From Rhizobiaceae bacterium (lineage in GTDB: Bacteria > Pseudomonadota > Alphaproteobacteria > Rhizobiales > Rhizobiaceae): DNA of 64,000 bases. The notes beneath the pieces are model-generated. The model did no database searches. It was not told the DNA's origin and worked only from the letters and a program-made list of their open reading frames with translations. The stretch covers positions 1-64,000 of the forward strand of contig CAJPFN010000016.1 in the NCBI GenBank assembly GCA_905339215.1, read 5' to 3'. Below are positions 48,696 to 57,336 of the stretch, piece after piece (positions within the stretch are counted from its first letter, which is position 1; each line of letters starts with the position of its first letter). Both the position numbers and the translations under genes were made by a program.

Positions 48696-49841
48696 CTAGT
48701 CCTGACGAGACGACAAGGTGTTGGGCGAAGTCTTTTGCTTCGTTGCGCCCAAAGCTACTCTCGAAAAACGGATGCCGGGTCTCTCGATAAAATAGAACAC
48801 GCCGGCCGACGTTCCTAAGGTCAACGCGGCGAAAAGCGGAATTTGCTGCCAGACTTCCATTTCCGTCCAATGCCGTCGGATGAAGAAAATCACCGGCTGG
48901 TGGACGAGATAGAGCGCAAAGGAGGTCTCTCCGAGCCAAACCATCGCGGCGGTGCTCAGGAAGCGCGAGACGGCCCCACCCTGAAAGCTGAACACCGCAA
49001 TCAACAGGCAGAATGCGGGGCAAAATATCGCCAGTCTCGCGTAGGCAGAGGAGATCGGAGGGAGACCAATCGCGTGGGTCACCGAAGGCAGATAGGTCGG
49101 TGCAGCCCAAAGCGCTAAAGCGGCAATCAGTAACGCTAAGATTTCAGCGATGGTCGGTCGCGGCATGCGTTTGATCAGCTGACGGTATACGACCGTCTCA
49201 CAGATCACGACGCCTGCGGCAAACTCCAGTAGACGGGGGATCGGGTTGATTTCTGAAAGACCACGTACGATGCCCTTCACGTCTGGATCGTAGAAGTACG
49301 CATCGGCAATCGTGAGGTGAGCCAATACGACGAGCCCGACAGCGATCAGAAGTCCGGCCGGCCGCCGCGCGGCGAAGAAACAGAGGATTGGAAAAGCGGC
49401 GTAGAAAGCCATCTCGGTCGAGATGGACCACGCCGGCCCGTTCCATGCGAAGTAGACTCGCGACTCCGGCGTCCACGATTGCAGCAGGAAGACGATCTGC
49501 AAGAATTCACCGGCAGACAGGTTCTTCGGGAGCCAGTTCAGCCACCACGTCGGGGAGAGAGCCAACGCGAACAGCAACGCGGCGATATGGGCCGGCCACA
49601 ACCGCCAGAAGCGCATCCATATGAAGTGATGCCACGGTAGGCGGGCAATTCTGTTTCGGTAATTGTAATGCAGTATGAACCCGCTCAGGACGAAAAAGAA
49701 GCTGACGCCCGAATCGAGCGCGAAGTTAGCGAAGGCCCCAGCCGGAATCCAAAGGACGCCGTGTAAGTGATGCAGGACAATCATGAGGGCGGCGACAAAA
49801 CGCAGGCCCGTCAGCGCGGATAGCTTCTGCACGTCCTGCAT
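48696..49841 (-). CDS. Acyltransferase-3 family membrane protein
   Basis: A 381-residue integral membrane acyltransferase without an SGNH domain. LSALTGLRFVAALMIVLHHLHG, FFFVLSGFILHYNY, WSISTEMAFYAAFP and SFALYLVHQPVIFF are family landmarks. Start ATG 49841 lies just 22 bases inside the end of the IS3 remnant, whose insertion may have removed the original promoter; upstream in-frame ATGs belong to the IS. It converges with the SGNH acyltransferase gene. Probably modifies the same glycan. Confidence 0.87.
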   Translation of the reverse strand: MQDVQKLSALTGLRFVAALMIVLHHLHGVLWIPAGAFANFALDSGVSFFFVLSGFILHYNYRNRIARLPWHHFIWMRFWRLWPAHIAALLFALALSPTWWLNWLPKNLSAGEFLQIVFLLQSWTPESRVYFAWNGPAWSISTEMAFYAAFPILCFFAARRPAGLLIAVGLVVLAHLTIADAYFYDPDVKGIVRGLSEINPIPRLLEFAAGVVICETVVYRQLIKRMPRPTIAEILALLIAALALWAAPTYLPSVTHAIGLPPISSAYARLAIFCPAFCLLIAVFSFQGGAVSRFLSTAAMVWLGETSFALYLVHQPVIFFIRRHWTEMEVWQQIPLFAALTLGTSAGVFYFIERPGIRFSRVALGATKQKTSPNTLSSRQD

Positions 49842-50213
49842 CAGGCCTCCGTCCAAGTCACTTTGAACCGCGCCGGGTCTGCCGGATGCCGTTTCGTTTG
49901 AGTCACGCGGCCATGGCTGGTTCTTCCAGCATGGCATAGTAGGGTTCCTCGGCTTCGGCCGGCGGGATGTTGCCGATAGGCTCTAGCAGCCGGGCGATTG
50001 TTGAACCGGTCTACCAATTCCAGCGTGGCGAACTCAACGGCTTCGAACGAGCGCCATGGTCCGCGCCGGTGGATCACCTCGGTTTTATAGAGGCCGTCGA
50101 TCGTTTCGGCGAGTGCGTTGTCGTAGCTGTCGCCGACGCTGCCGACGGACGGCTCGATGCCGGCCTCGGCGAGGCGCTCGGCGTATCGAATGCTGGCGTA
50201 TTGAAAACCTCTG

Positions 50214-51590
50214 ACGCCCTTCTGTTTGTCAAGCGGCGATGCGAGAGGCATTGATCTCCTTTTGGCGCTGCATGATGAGACTGAAGACTTCGCGGGCGAG
50301 ATAGCGTTTGAGGGAGCGGATGGCATCGAGCTTGGAATGCCCCAAGGCGACGCGGCGCGCGACGAACTCCTTGGTCTTCTGATCGGTGCGTAGTCTGCCG
50401 ATGGCTATGATGTGCAGGGCACTATTGGCGCTACGGTCACCGCCGCGGTTGAGGCGGTGACGAACCGGTTTCCCGAGGAAGCCGGCACAGGGCCGACGCC
50501 ACACAACGCGGCGAAGCTGGCTTCCGATCTCATACGTTCGGGATTGCCGCCTGCTGTGAGCAGGAGCTGCGCACCGCCGACATGGCTGATCGAGTTGCGC
50601 GCGATCAGGTTCGGTGCCAGGTCTTTGACGATGGCAGCGATCATGGTGTCCAGATCGGCGATCTCGTCGTGTAATTCGAGGTAGCGTCGGCCGAGTGTAC
50701 AGAGAGGGACTTGAGGCTGATCCGGTAGGCCGCCTCGACATCTCGGTATGCGGTCAAGTCGGGACGCCATGCCGCGAGCGTCCGCACCACCTGCATCCTC
50801 GTTATGACCCGCAACTGGTCCCGCAGGCCATCGAGAGCCGCCACGATGGTGTTGTGGATCATCTGCAAGGCAATGCGCCGAGCCGTCACTGCCGTCTTCC
50901 GGCAGACGACGAGCACGCGCAACGCCTCGATCATGCCATCGCGGCTGCGAGGCGTGACGGTGCGCTTGCCTGCGAAGGCGGCGTGCGCGGCATTTTGCGC
51001 GTCGAGATCGTCGTTCTTGCCGCGGTTGCGTTGGTCTTGCTTATCGGGGGTCGTCACCTCCAGCACCATAACGTCCGCGTGCTGCAGGAAGCGCAGGAGG
51101 CCGACGCCATAGCTGCCTGTCGACTCCACCCCGACACGCTGCAGATCGCCGAAGGATCGCATCCACGCGAGCATCTGCCGGTAGCTTTGGCGGGTGGTCA
51201 CGAACGAACGTGTGCCTATCACTCGATCCTGCGTATCGACGACGGCCGCGACGTGCAGATCCTTGTGTGTGTCGACGCCGCCGACAACGGCGTTGTTGGT
51301 CTGCTCTGCCATGATGGTCATGTGCTCTCCTCTGGCTTGACCGAACGGCTTCGCCAGAACCAGCTGCATGGACAGGACAGTCACGTGACCGGATGGTCAG
51401 GCCCTTCTCGGGTCACAGGCAACGGCGAGGCGAACCCTCACCGCAAGGCGTTCCCGGGCGGCCGACAGGTCCGGGGAAAGACACATCGGTCGATCGGAGT
51501 GCGGGTCAGGCCGCACCGGGTGCCTCGCGGCGCCAGTATACCAGTCGGTCCATCGCTGTGAGAGTCAGACCGCCCGAGAACTGGCATCAA
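50214..51590 (-). mobile_element. IS110-family element nested in the IS3 copy
   Basis: Roughly 1.38 kb between the two halves of the IS3 orfB reading frame. The junctions are estimated from where the IS3 protein homology stops (about 51590) and resumes (about 50214). No terminal inverted repeats or target duplication, as is normal for this family. Its transposase is broken. Confidence 0.75.
50229..51321 (-). pseudogene. IS110-family transposase with two frameshifts
   Basis: The DEDD domain starts VVGGVDTHKDLHVAAVVD after ATG 51321 (GGAGAG before it) and continues to DLDAQNAAHAAF. One extra base near 50700 shifts to a second frame (LGRRYLELHDEIADLDTMI, then the transposase-20 domain ISHVGGAQLLLTAGG). 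A missing base near 50460 shifts to a third frame that finishes RRVALGHSKLDAIRSLKRY. Inactive. Confidence 0.85.
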
Positions 51591-52192
51591 TCCATTGACT
51601 GTCCGAGTGGTGCACCAGGCCGGTCCTATGGGCCGGCCCCCACTCATGTAGGGCCTGCTCAAAAGCGTCGAGAATGAATGCTGCATGCACCGTCCGGCTC
51701 ACCCACGAGCCAACGATCCGGCGAGCATCGGCGATGATGACGAAGGCGACGTAGACGAAACCGGTCCAGGTCGCGACATAGATGAAGTCGGAGAGCCAGA
51801 GCATGATCGACGCCGGGACATGGAACTGGCGGTTGACGTGGTCGAGAGGGCAAGGTGCGGCTTTGTCGCTCACCGTGGTGCTGACGGTCTTGCCACGGAT
51901 GATACCCTCCTGGCCCATGGCTGTCATCATGCCGGCCACCGTGCAGCGGGCGACGTCAAAACCCTCCCGCTGCAATTGCAGCCAAACTTTGCGAACGCCA
52001 CAGACGCGGAAGCTTGCCTCGAAGACGCGCCGGACCTCATCTATCAAGGCTGCGCCCCGTCTTGGCCCAGCAGACAGCCGCGAGGGATTGACGCGCCTGG
52101 TAACACTGGCATGGCAGGTCGGCGGGGCGATCGGCAGTAACTTGCACATCGGCTCGATCCCATGCGCTCGCGGTGATCGTCGATGAAGGCGA

Positions 52193-52510
52193 TCATGGCT
52201 TGAACCGGCGGTCGGGTTCCTCCATCGCAAAATAAGCAGACGCCTTGTGCAGGATCTCGTTGGCCTGTCGAAGCTCGCGGTTCTCCCTCTCTAGGGCCTT
52301 CAGCTTCGTCGCCACGTCCGTCGGCACACCGGCGCGCACGCCGCTGTCGCGCTCGACCTTCTTCACCCACTAATTGAGCGTCTGCGCCGCGAACCCGATC
52401 TTGGTGGCGATCGACGAGACCGCCGTCCAGCACGAGGCGTGCCCGCCTTGGTGACCCAGAACCATTCGCCACGCGCGGGCGCGGATCTCGGGAAGAAACT
52501 TGCTCGTCAT
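52193..52510 (-). pseudogene. IS3 orfA with in-frame stop
   Basis: The small HTH protein starts MTSKFLPEIRARAWRMVLG and ends ASAYFAMEEPDRRFKP, with the leucine-zipper region KLKALERENRELRQANEIL intact. A TAG at 52372-52370 replaces the glutamate codon expected in TLNEWVKK, so only 46 residues could be made. Confidence 0.82.
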
Positions 52511-52654
52511 GGCTCCACCTTCTCAAGGATTGGAGCCTCCGGCGAACTCAGTGCGGTTCGGTGTAACTGGTGGGGCGGCGTCACGCACACCACGACGGTC
52601 GGCGTGGAGATGGATTCGCACTGGCGTTTGCGTATCGAGTACGATGAGTAGCGG

Positions 52655-53284
52655 TCAAATCGGGTTGATCGGATGCGTCGCCAGTGCATTCATCAGCGAC
52701 GTGTTGGTGGTGTCAATCTTGGGGCCGTAATTCCAGAAACAGAAAAGGCGCTCTTCTCCAAATGGCTCCGTGACAACCATCGAGTAGTGCGGTTTCTGAC
52801 CGAACCACGCCTCGACGTCTGCGAGGGACACGGGGTCATTTACGTGGCCGGGGATCGAGCCTGCCTTCCACATATGCGGAACCGAGACGAGTATGCGTTT
52901 ACCCAGGCTGCGGAGCTTTCTGGCGAACGCATGAACGTCCTCTATATGTTCGAGAACCTGGCAACATAACACCACGTCGTAGGCTTTGTCCGGCTTCCAG
53001 TCGAAGAAGTTCGCCTTTATCGGACGAATGCCGGGGGCCTTCGTCGGATACGAAAGGTCGAGGGACACCCGGTCCGGTATCCAGTCGAACCAAGTGATGT
53101 AGTTGCATCCAGCGGAGCCGATGTCGATCAGGGACTCCGCATCTGCTCCGATGATGCGGACGAAATTGGCGAGTGCGTCGTAATAGACCAGTTCCCGGCG
53201 GAATTCCCAATAGGTCAGGCGCCGCCCGTTCTGATCAACCGGCCACTTGTCAGGGCCGAGAGTAATGGTGTGCTTCACGAACAA
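52655..53284 (-). CDS. Class I SAM-dependent methyltransferase
   Basis: A 209-residue methyltransferase with SAM-binding motif I LIDIGSAGCNYITWF, VSLDLSYP as the acidic loop and DVVLCCQVLEHIED (motif IV region). The second half is short and holds VPHMWKAGSIPGHVNDP. It overlaps the end of the 74-aa gene upstream by a few bases, and forms an operon with it and the other methyltransferase. Probable role in glycan or lipid modification; acceptor unknown. Confidence 0.85.
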   Translation of the reverse strand: MFVKHTITLGPDKWPVDQNGRRLTYWEFRRELVYYDALANFVRIIGADAESLIDIGSAGCNYITWFDWIPDRVSLDLSYPTKAPGIRPIKANFFDWKPDKAYDVVLCCQVLEHIEDVHAFARKLRSLGKRILVSVPHMWKAGSIPGHVNDPVSLADVEAWFGQKPHYSMVVTEPFGEERLFCFWNYGPKIDTTNTSLMNALATHPINPI

Positions 53285-53499
53285 TACCTTATCGGTTTGG
53301 CGACTTCGAACCAGTCGACATAGCGATGTATCCAGTCGCCAATGTCGAAGGCCACAAACTTCCCCGGGGCAGTGTGTACGGTAGGGCCCATCTCGTCGCT
53401 GGTCCGGCCTGCCTGCTCGGGGTTGACCCAGATCACGCCATTCATTTCTGTCCAGCCGAGGTATTGCTCGGCGCCTATCTGGTCGACTGAGACCGGCAT
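53275..53499 (-). CDS. Hypothetical protein, 74 aa
   Basis: Not recognised. It lies one base after the upstream methyltransferase gene and overlaps the start of the downstream one, so translational coupling supports it as a gene. The sequence has two tryptophan-rich stretches (LGWTEMNGVIWVNP, DWIHRYVDWFEVAKP) and no membrane segment. It may be a small partner of the flanking methyltransferases. Confidence 0.6.
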   Translation of the reverse strand: MPVSVDQIGAEQYLGWTEMNGVIWVNPEQAGRTSDEMGPTVHTAPGKFVAFDIGDWIHRYVDWFEVAKPIRYCS

Positions 53500-53500
53500 T

Positions 53501-54247
53501 CTAGGTCGCCTTCAGCAAGAGGACACTCGCATGGTCGCGCCAAACGTATTCTTCTTCAATGTCGAATCCGGCGATGTTGCAGAGCGCGTATAGCATCGTC
53601 GGCGATATATACCACCAGTTCGGCATCGTGCTCGGCCTGCCGCCTCGAATGTAATAGGAGCGCGCGCCATGCGGTGGCGGGGACAAGTCGGCCGGCGGCT
53701 TCTGGAATTTCTCTGTGTAGTAGGCGCGTAGGACTTTCCGCTGTTGGTCGGTGATCGCCGGAAGGAAAAGGCCCATGCCGGCGGGGCATTCGACCCTGCC
53801 AAACTCGTTCTCGATGACCGGCGGAAGGATCACCATGCTGGTGATCAGGTATTCCCGCGTGATGCTCCTCAGCTTCAGTAGGAAATCCAGCATGTCAGGG
53901 CAATGATACATGATGCCGGCCGCCACAACGATCTCGTGAGGGCCAACGGTATCCAGGCTGTACTGATCGAGGACGTTGAAACCGGGATGACGACGCACTT
54001 GTGACGGCTCGATGCCCGCCTCGCGCAGCGCGCCATCGAAGCGCGGCCACCATACATGATCGGCGGGAACGATATCGGCCGCAGCAAGGGATATGGCGCC
54101 CGCTCGGTAAGCCGAGGTGACCCGTTCGTTTGCGTAGAGGCCTCCTACTTCAAGGAAGCTCTTGCCGAACGCGACTCTGTAGAGCCAGGTCGCGACCGTT
54201 TCTGCGGATACTTGATCGCCTCTTTTAATCGAATGTCCAGTCATCAT
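53501..54247 (-). CDS. SAM-dependent methyltransferase-like protein
   Basis: About 248 residues. The SAM-site region is SFLEVGGLYANERVTSAY (motif I as E-V-G-G), ISLAAADIVPAD and the helix HEIVVAAGIMYHCPDMLDFL, which together look like a Rossmann methyltransferase. The C-terminus is rich in aromatic residues (NWWYISPTMLYALCNI). GGAGGGG just before two adjacent ATGs (54247 and 54244) fixes the start region; an ATG at 54295 is less likely. First gene of the three-gene minus-strand operon. Confidence 0.78.
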   Translation of the reverse strand: MMTGHSIKRGDQVSAETVATWLYRVAFGKSFLEVGGLYANERVTSAYRAGAISLAAADIVPADHVWWPRFDGALREAGIEPSQVRRHPGFNVLDQYSLDTVGPHEIVVAAGIMYHCPDMLDFLLKLRSITREYLITSMVILPPVIENEFGRVECPAGMGLFLPAITDQQRKVLRAYYTEKFQKPPADLSPPPHGARSYYIRGGRPSTMPNWWYISPTMLYALCNIAGFDIEEEYVWRDHASVLLLKAT

Positions 54248-54551
54248 TTCCCCTCCGTGCGGCCAACGCTTCGCACACCTCTCCGGAAAATCCAAGACGA
54301 AAGGATCGACGCGTGTTCGATGCTGAGATGTGTGCGTCCGCCGAAGTGCATGCCGCGCCCGAACAGCTAATATAGTCCCAGGGTCGGCTTTGGGTCCTTC
54401 CGGCGAGGAGCTGCCGGGGGCGGGGGACGCCGAGCGCGATTCACGCGAGATTTGAATGTTACGGCAGCGAAACGACTCCTGAGTCCGGGAAGGCTTCTTC
54501 GAACAGTGAAGAGCGCGCTCGGAGACCCCCGCACTGGCCGCCCATCGGCCA

Positions 54552-54806
54552 TGACCCTGAGGAAGTGCGATAGGATTGATTTGCTCACGGTCGACCGACC
54601 CCTATGACCCCTCTGACCCCTGTTTTCCTATGTTATTCCCCGTAACGCGTAGCCATCCCGCCCACGTCCTATGCTGCCGCTGTGTTGCTTCCATGGTCTT
54701 TTAACTCAGAATAGGGTCAGAGGGGTCAGCCTCACGACAACGCATTGATATTGCGTGCAAAACCGCTGCCCCCTATACGGGTCAGGCAGGGGTCAGCACG
54801 GGTCAG
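54552..54806. repeat. Cluster of GGGTCA iterons, candidate replication origin
   Basis: Eight or nine copies of GGGTCA or its complement. Three in tandem with a 9-base period as GACCCCT (54597, 54606, 54615); two with a 9-base period as GGGTCAG (54714, 54723); three at 10-11 base spacing as GGGTCAG (54779, 54790, 54800); and one lone TGACCC at 54552. The left and right groups face each other across about 90 bases of more AT-rich DNA. They abut the 3' end of the primase gene. The rest of the 564-base gap 54248-54811 shows no gene. Confidence 0.7.
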
Positions 54807-54811
54807 CGAAT

Positions 54812-56953
54812 TCATGGCCGCACCCATACTTTACCGCACTCGCTATGGCGTCTTTGCCACCCCAAAGCCCGCAACACGCCGGCCATGCGCTTGCTCTCCC
54901 GCATACCTTGGTGTGCCGTTGGAATGCCAAGGAAGGCCAGGCAGTCACTCGCCTTGATCTTGTCGCGGCGATTGCCGTCGAAGTCGGTGCCGTCGAGATA
55001 CTCGCGCACGACATCTTCCCATGCATCTTGCTCGCGGACGGCTTCTTGGGCGACACGCGCTTGCTTCTCCATTTCGTCGCTCAAGTGCCACGGCACACCC
55101 GCATTGAAGGCGTCGCGCGCTTCCGCGAACAATTGATCGCGGTCGCGCTCCAGGCCGTCGAGGTCGAGACTCTTGCCGCATTGGACAGGCCAATATCGGC
55201 GGTTGCCCGTTGTATCGCGGAGGTATTCGGTCGAATTCGTTGTGCCGACCAAAACAGTCTGCCGCGGGAATCTCCGGTATCGTCTGCCGTAAGGCGCGCG
55301 GCCTTCATCGTCCTGACAAGAGATAAACGCCTTCAGGGTCTCTGCTTCTGCTTTCCTGAGCGCTTCCAACTCACCGGCTTCGACCAACCATTTGCCTTGA
55401 ATGTAGCGCGAAGCTTCGACAGCGTTGTCTGCCAGACTCGGGAGCTTGTCGCCAAACCATTCACCCGCCAGGATGCTGCAGGCTGTGCTCTTCCCGATGC
55501 CTTGATCACCCGCAAGCATGAGCATGGAGTCATGCTTGCAGCCGGGCTTCTCGACTCGGGCAACCATGGCGATAAGGAAGGCTCGCCCGATCGCTCTCGT
55601 AAGTGGTGTATCTTCCGACCCAAGGTAGTTTGAAAGCCAAGTGTCGATTCGCTTCTCACCGTCATGCATAAGGGCCGACAGGTAATCGCGGACAGGGTGA
55701 TAGGAATGTCGGCGGGCTACTTGGGTGACAGCATCGCCGGTAAGATCCTTGCCGATTCTTCGCATTCCTGCGCGTTCGATTTTGATGCGAAGAACGCCTA
55801 TGGTTGCGTCGTCAACCTCGCCATGCATAGACTCCTCCCATTGCCGCATGAGGTTGTAGCGCAGACCAAGACCTTCGGTCTCATTGATGCTCGCAAGGAA
55901 GATAGAGGCGTTGGTTAGCGTTGGAAGCGGGTCCCCCTTGCTACTTCGCTGAATTGTGGCGCCCCACACGGCCGGAAACGAAGACGCGGGAAGCGCGGGT
56001 AGGTCTTCGAAATCATCCGGCCCGACTTCCGGAGCACGCGTCCATCCGTATTCGCCCGCTATGTGAAAGAGCGTGCCGATTTCGACTCCTTCGCCGCGGC
56101 CGAAGCTGCGCCATTGGCTGCGCATCTCGCGGGATTGATATTTGCCCGGCTCGGTTGCCTTGGCTGACCAAGCGTCCCAAAGCTCGAATGCATTTTTAGC
56201 GCCGTCGCTTGCCGCGTGAAGGGCCATGCCGACGCGAACCCAGTCCTCTCGGCTGCAATCGGGAGAGATGAAGGCGAGCGCACGCCGCACTTCGTCCCAA
56301 TCGACCGGCAGCGGGTCAGGTCCGAGGCGCTTGGAAGGGTCAAAGTCGTCACGCCGCGGCGCTAGCAGGGCTGCAGGCCAGTCCGGGAGCGCCGACCGAT
56401 CAAGGCGACCACGGGCCACGTATGAACGGCCATCGGGCAGCACGGCGCCGGGGGCGATGACGTAACCGCCTTCGCCGCGGATATCGAGTCCGTTCGGCAG
56501 ATGCCTCGCGCTGCATCTCAACCCTTCGGGCCACCCGAAATAGATGTGCCGGCCGGTGTTTGGCGTGTCGACCGCAAAAGAGCGGAGAGAGGCAGCGTCG
56601 AAACCCAAGGCGGCTAGCGCAGCGAAGCCGTCCGCGTCTGCGTGGTGACGGTCTATATCAAGCACCGCAATTCCGTTGCGACCGCCGGTAGGCAACGCGG
56701 GAAGCGCGTCCGGCCAGGTGCGCCACAATGCCTGAATCTGGTCGGCGTCAGTTGTCGCGTCGGCGAATCCGTGCGCTGTAAGCGGGCGCTTGTCGGCGCC
56801 GCACGGGAAGACCGCAAAGCCGCGCCGCGCGAGGTCGAGAGCGACGGCGCGATTGTCGGCACTCTGTGCCGAGGCATTCGAATCGCCTAGCAAGTCGGAT
56901 AGGTCGGTATCGGAGGAGGATTGCGGGGGATTCCCGCCAATGGTAGAGTCCAC
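54812..56953 (-). CDS. Primase-polymerase and VapE-type helicase-like replication protein
   Basis: A 713-residue protein. Residues about 25-215 form a bifunctional primase/polymerase domain (RGFAVFPCGADKRPLT, GIAVLDIDRHHADADG with catalytic acids, TPNTGRHIYFGWP). A PriCT_2-like part follows (LAFISPDCSREDWVRVGMALHA). The C-terminal VapE/D5-type ATPase has Walker A GDQGIGKST (near 475) and a Walker-B-like stretch. It would start replication of the element. I choose GTG 56953, as AAGGA lies seven bases before it and a terminator-like hairpin occupies 56971-57011; an ATG at 57076 would read through that hairpin. Confidence 0.87.
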   Translation of the reverse strand: MDSTIGGNPPQSSSDTDLSDLLGDSNASAQSADNRAVALDLARRGFAVFPCGADKRPLTAHGFADATTDADQIQALWRTWPDALPALPTGGRNGIAVLDIDRHHADADGFAALAALGFDAASLRSFAVDTPNTGRHIYFGWPEGLRCSARHLPNGLDIRGEGGYVIAPGAVLPDGRSYVARGRLDRSALPDWPAALLAPRRDDFDPSKRLGPDPLPVDWDEVRRALAFISPDCSREDWVRVGMALHAASDGAKNAFELWDAWSAKATEPGKYQSREMRSQWRSFGRGEGVEIGTLFHIAGEYGWTRAPEVGPDDFEDLPALPASSFPAVWGATIQRSSKGDPLPTLTNASIFLASINETEGLGLRYNLMRQWEESMHGEVDDATIGVLRIKIERAGMRRIGKDLTGDAVTQVARRHSYHPVRDYLSALMHDGEKRIDTWLSNYLGSEDTPLTRAIGRAFLIAMVARVEKPGCKHDSMLMLAGDQGIGKSTACSILAGEWFGDKLPSLADNAVEASRYIQGKWLVEAGELEALRKAEAETLKAFISCQDDEGRAPYGRRYRRFPRQTVLVGTTNSTEYLRDTTGNRRYWPVQCGKSLDLDGLERDRDQLFAEARDAFNAGVPWHLSDEMEKQARVAQEAVREQDAWEDVVREYLDGTDFDGNRRDKIKASDCLAFLGIPTAHQGMRESKRMAGVLRALGWQRRHSECGKVWVRP

Positions 56954-56970
56954 GTCGAAATCCTTGGTGC

Positions 56971-57011
56971 AAAAAGCCTGCTCAAACTTTGCCGGTGCGA
57001 GCGGGCTTTTT
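56971..57011 (-). terminator. Terminator-like hairpin in the primase leader
   Basis: AAAAAGCCTGCTC (56971-56983) pairs with GAGCGGGCTTTTT (56999-57011) with one mismatch and a 15-base loop. On the minus strand it ends in TTTTTGC, 18 bases before the primase GTG. It may be an attenuator, or may stop transcripts entering the element. Confidence 0.6.
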
Positions 57012-57240
57012 GTTGCGTTGTGCCAAGCGAATGCCGGGCTGACCGCAATCATACGCGCTCCAAGGAAGCGGCGCAACTAATTGATAAAATTCACATTTTG
57101 TGTGAATCTGAATACGTCCCGGTGCGTCTCAGTCGATCGACAGGTCATCCCGAGGGATTTCGGCTATCCACAGGCATTTTACAGCACCGAATTACAGCGC
57201 TGATTCTCTAACGTATTGAAATTACGGGTCGCATTGGTGC

Positions 57241-57254
57241 CTTCATCGCACCAG
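57241..57254 (+). other. Candidate attR
   Basis: CCTTCATCGCACCA equals the tRNA-Leu 3' end less one C. Between the hairpin and this site lie ATACGTCCC and TGCGTC motifs that recur near the integrase gene. The 383-base gap 56954-57336 contains no gene. Confidence 0.4.
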
Positions 57255-57336
57255 ATTTCAGATTGCGCGTATTCGCTTTGCCGGCCGCCCGAAAACGGTG
57301 GACGCCCGGCACCGAGCTTCCCCGCCCGGCGGGTTG

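Larger units (their letters stand above)
49903..52196 (-). pseudogene. IS3 orfB transposase, split and frameshifted
   Basis: The N-terminal part (52196 to about 51590) carries HTH_21-type and the first DDE motifs (LWLSDFIYVATWTGFVYVAFV), and the C-terminal part (about 50210 to 49903) carries GDSYDNALAETIDGLYKTE with the last glutamate. A one-base deletion near 52165, one inserted base near 49990 and the IS110 insertion break it. The ATG overlaps the orfA stop (ATGA). Confidence 0.85.
49864..52560 (-). mobile_element. IS3-family element (IS407-like), decayed, interrupted by an IS110 copy
   Basis: Terminal inverted repeats are visible at 49865-49886 and 52538-52559 (17 of 22 bases match; outer ends GAACCGC and GCGGTTC). 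Inside are overlapping orfA and orfB, each disabled, and between the two halves of orfB an IS110 copy. Removing the latter leaves about 1.3 kb, the usual IS407-group size. No clear 4-bp target duplication remains, so the insertion is old. Confidence 0.82.
39514..57254. mobile_element. Probable integrative element at tRNA-Leu, about 17.7 kb
   Basis: The element is bounded by the tRNA-Leu 3' end with an integrase gene 176 bases away, and by a near-copy of the tRNA end at 57241-57254. A VapE-type primase and iterons sit at the other end, as in satellite-like elements. In between lies surface-glycan cargo with insertion-sequence remnants and visibly lower GC than the core (especially 42.5-43.3 kb). 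No phage structural or conjugation genes are seen, so it would need a helper or be transferred by other means. The right boundary is less certain than the left. Confidence 0.65.

Noticed and set aside
54367-54588. 73-codon minus-strand frame in the gap before the iterons
   Set aside because: Proline/arginine-rich, no ribosome site, no recognisable family.
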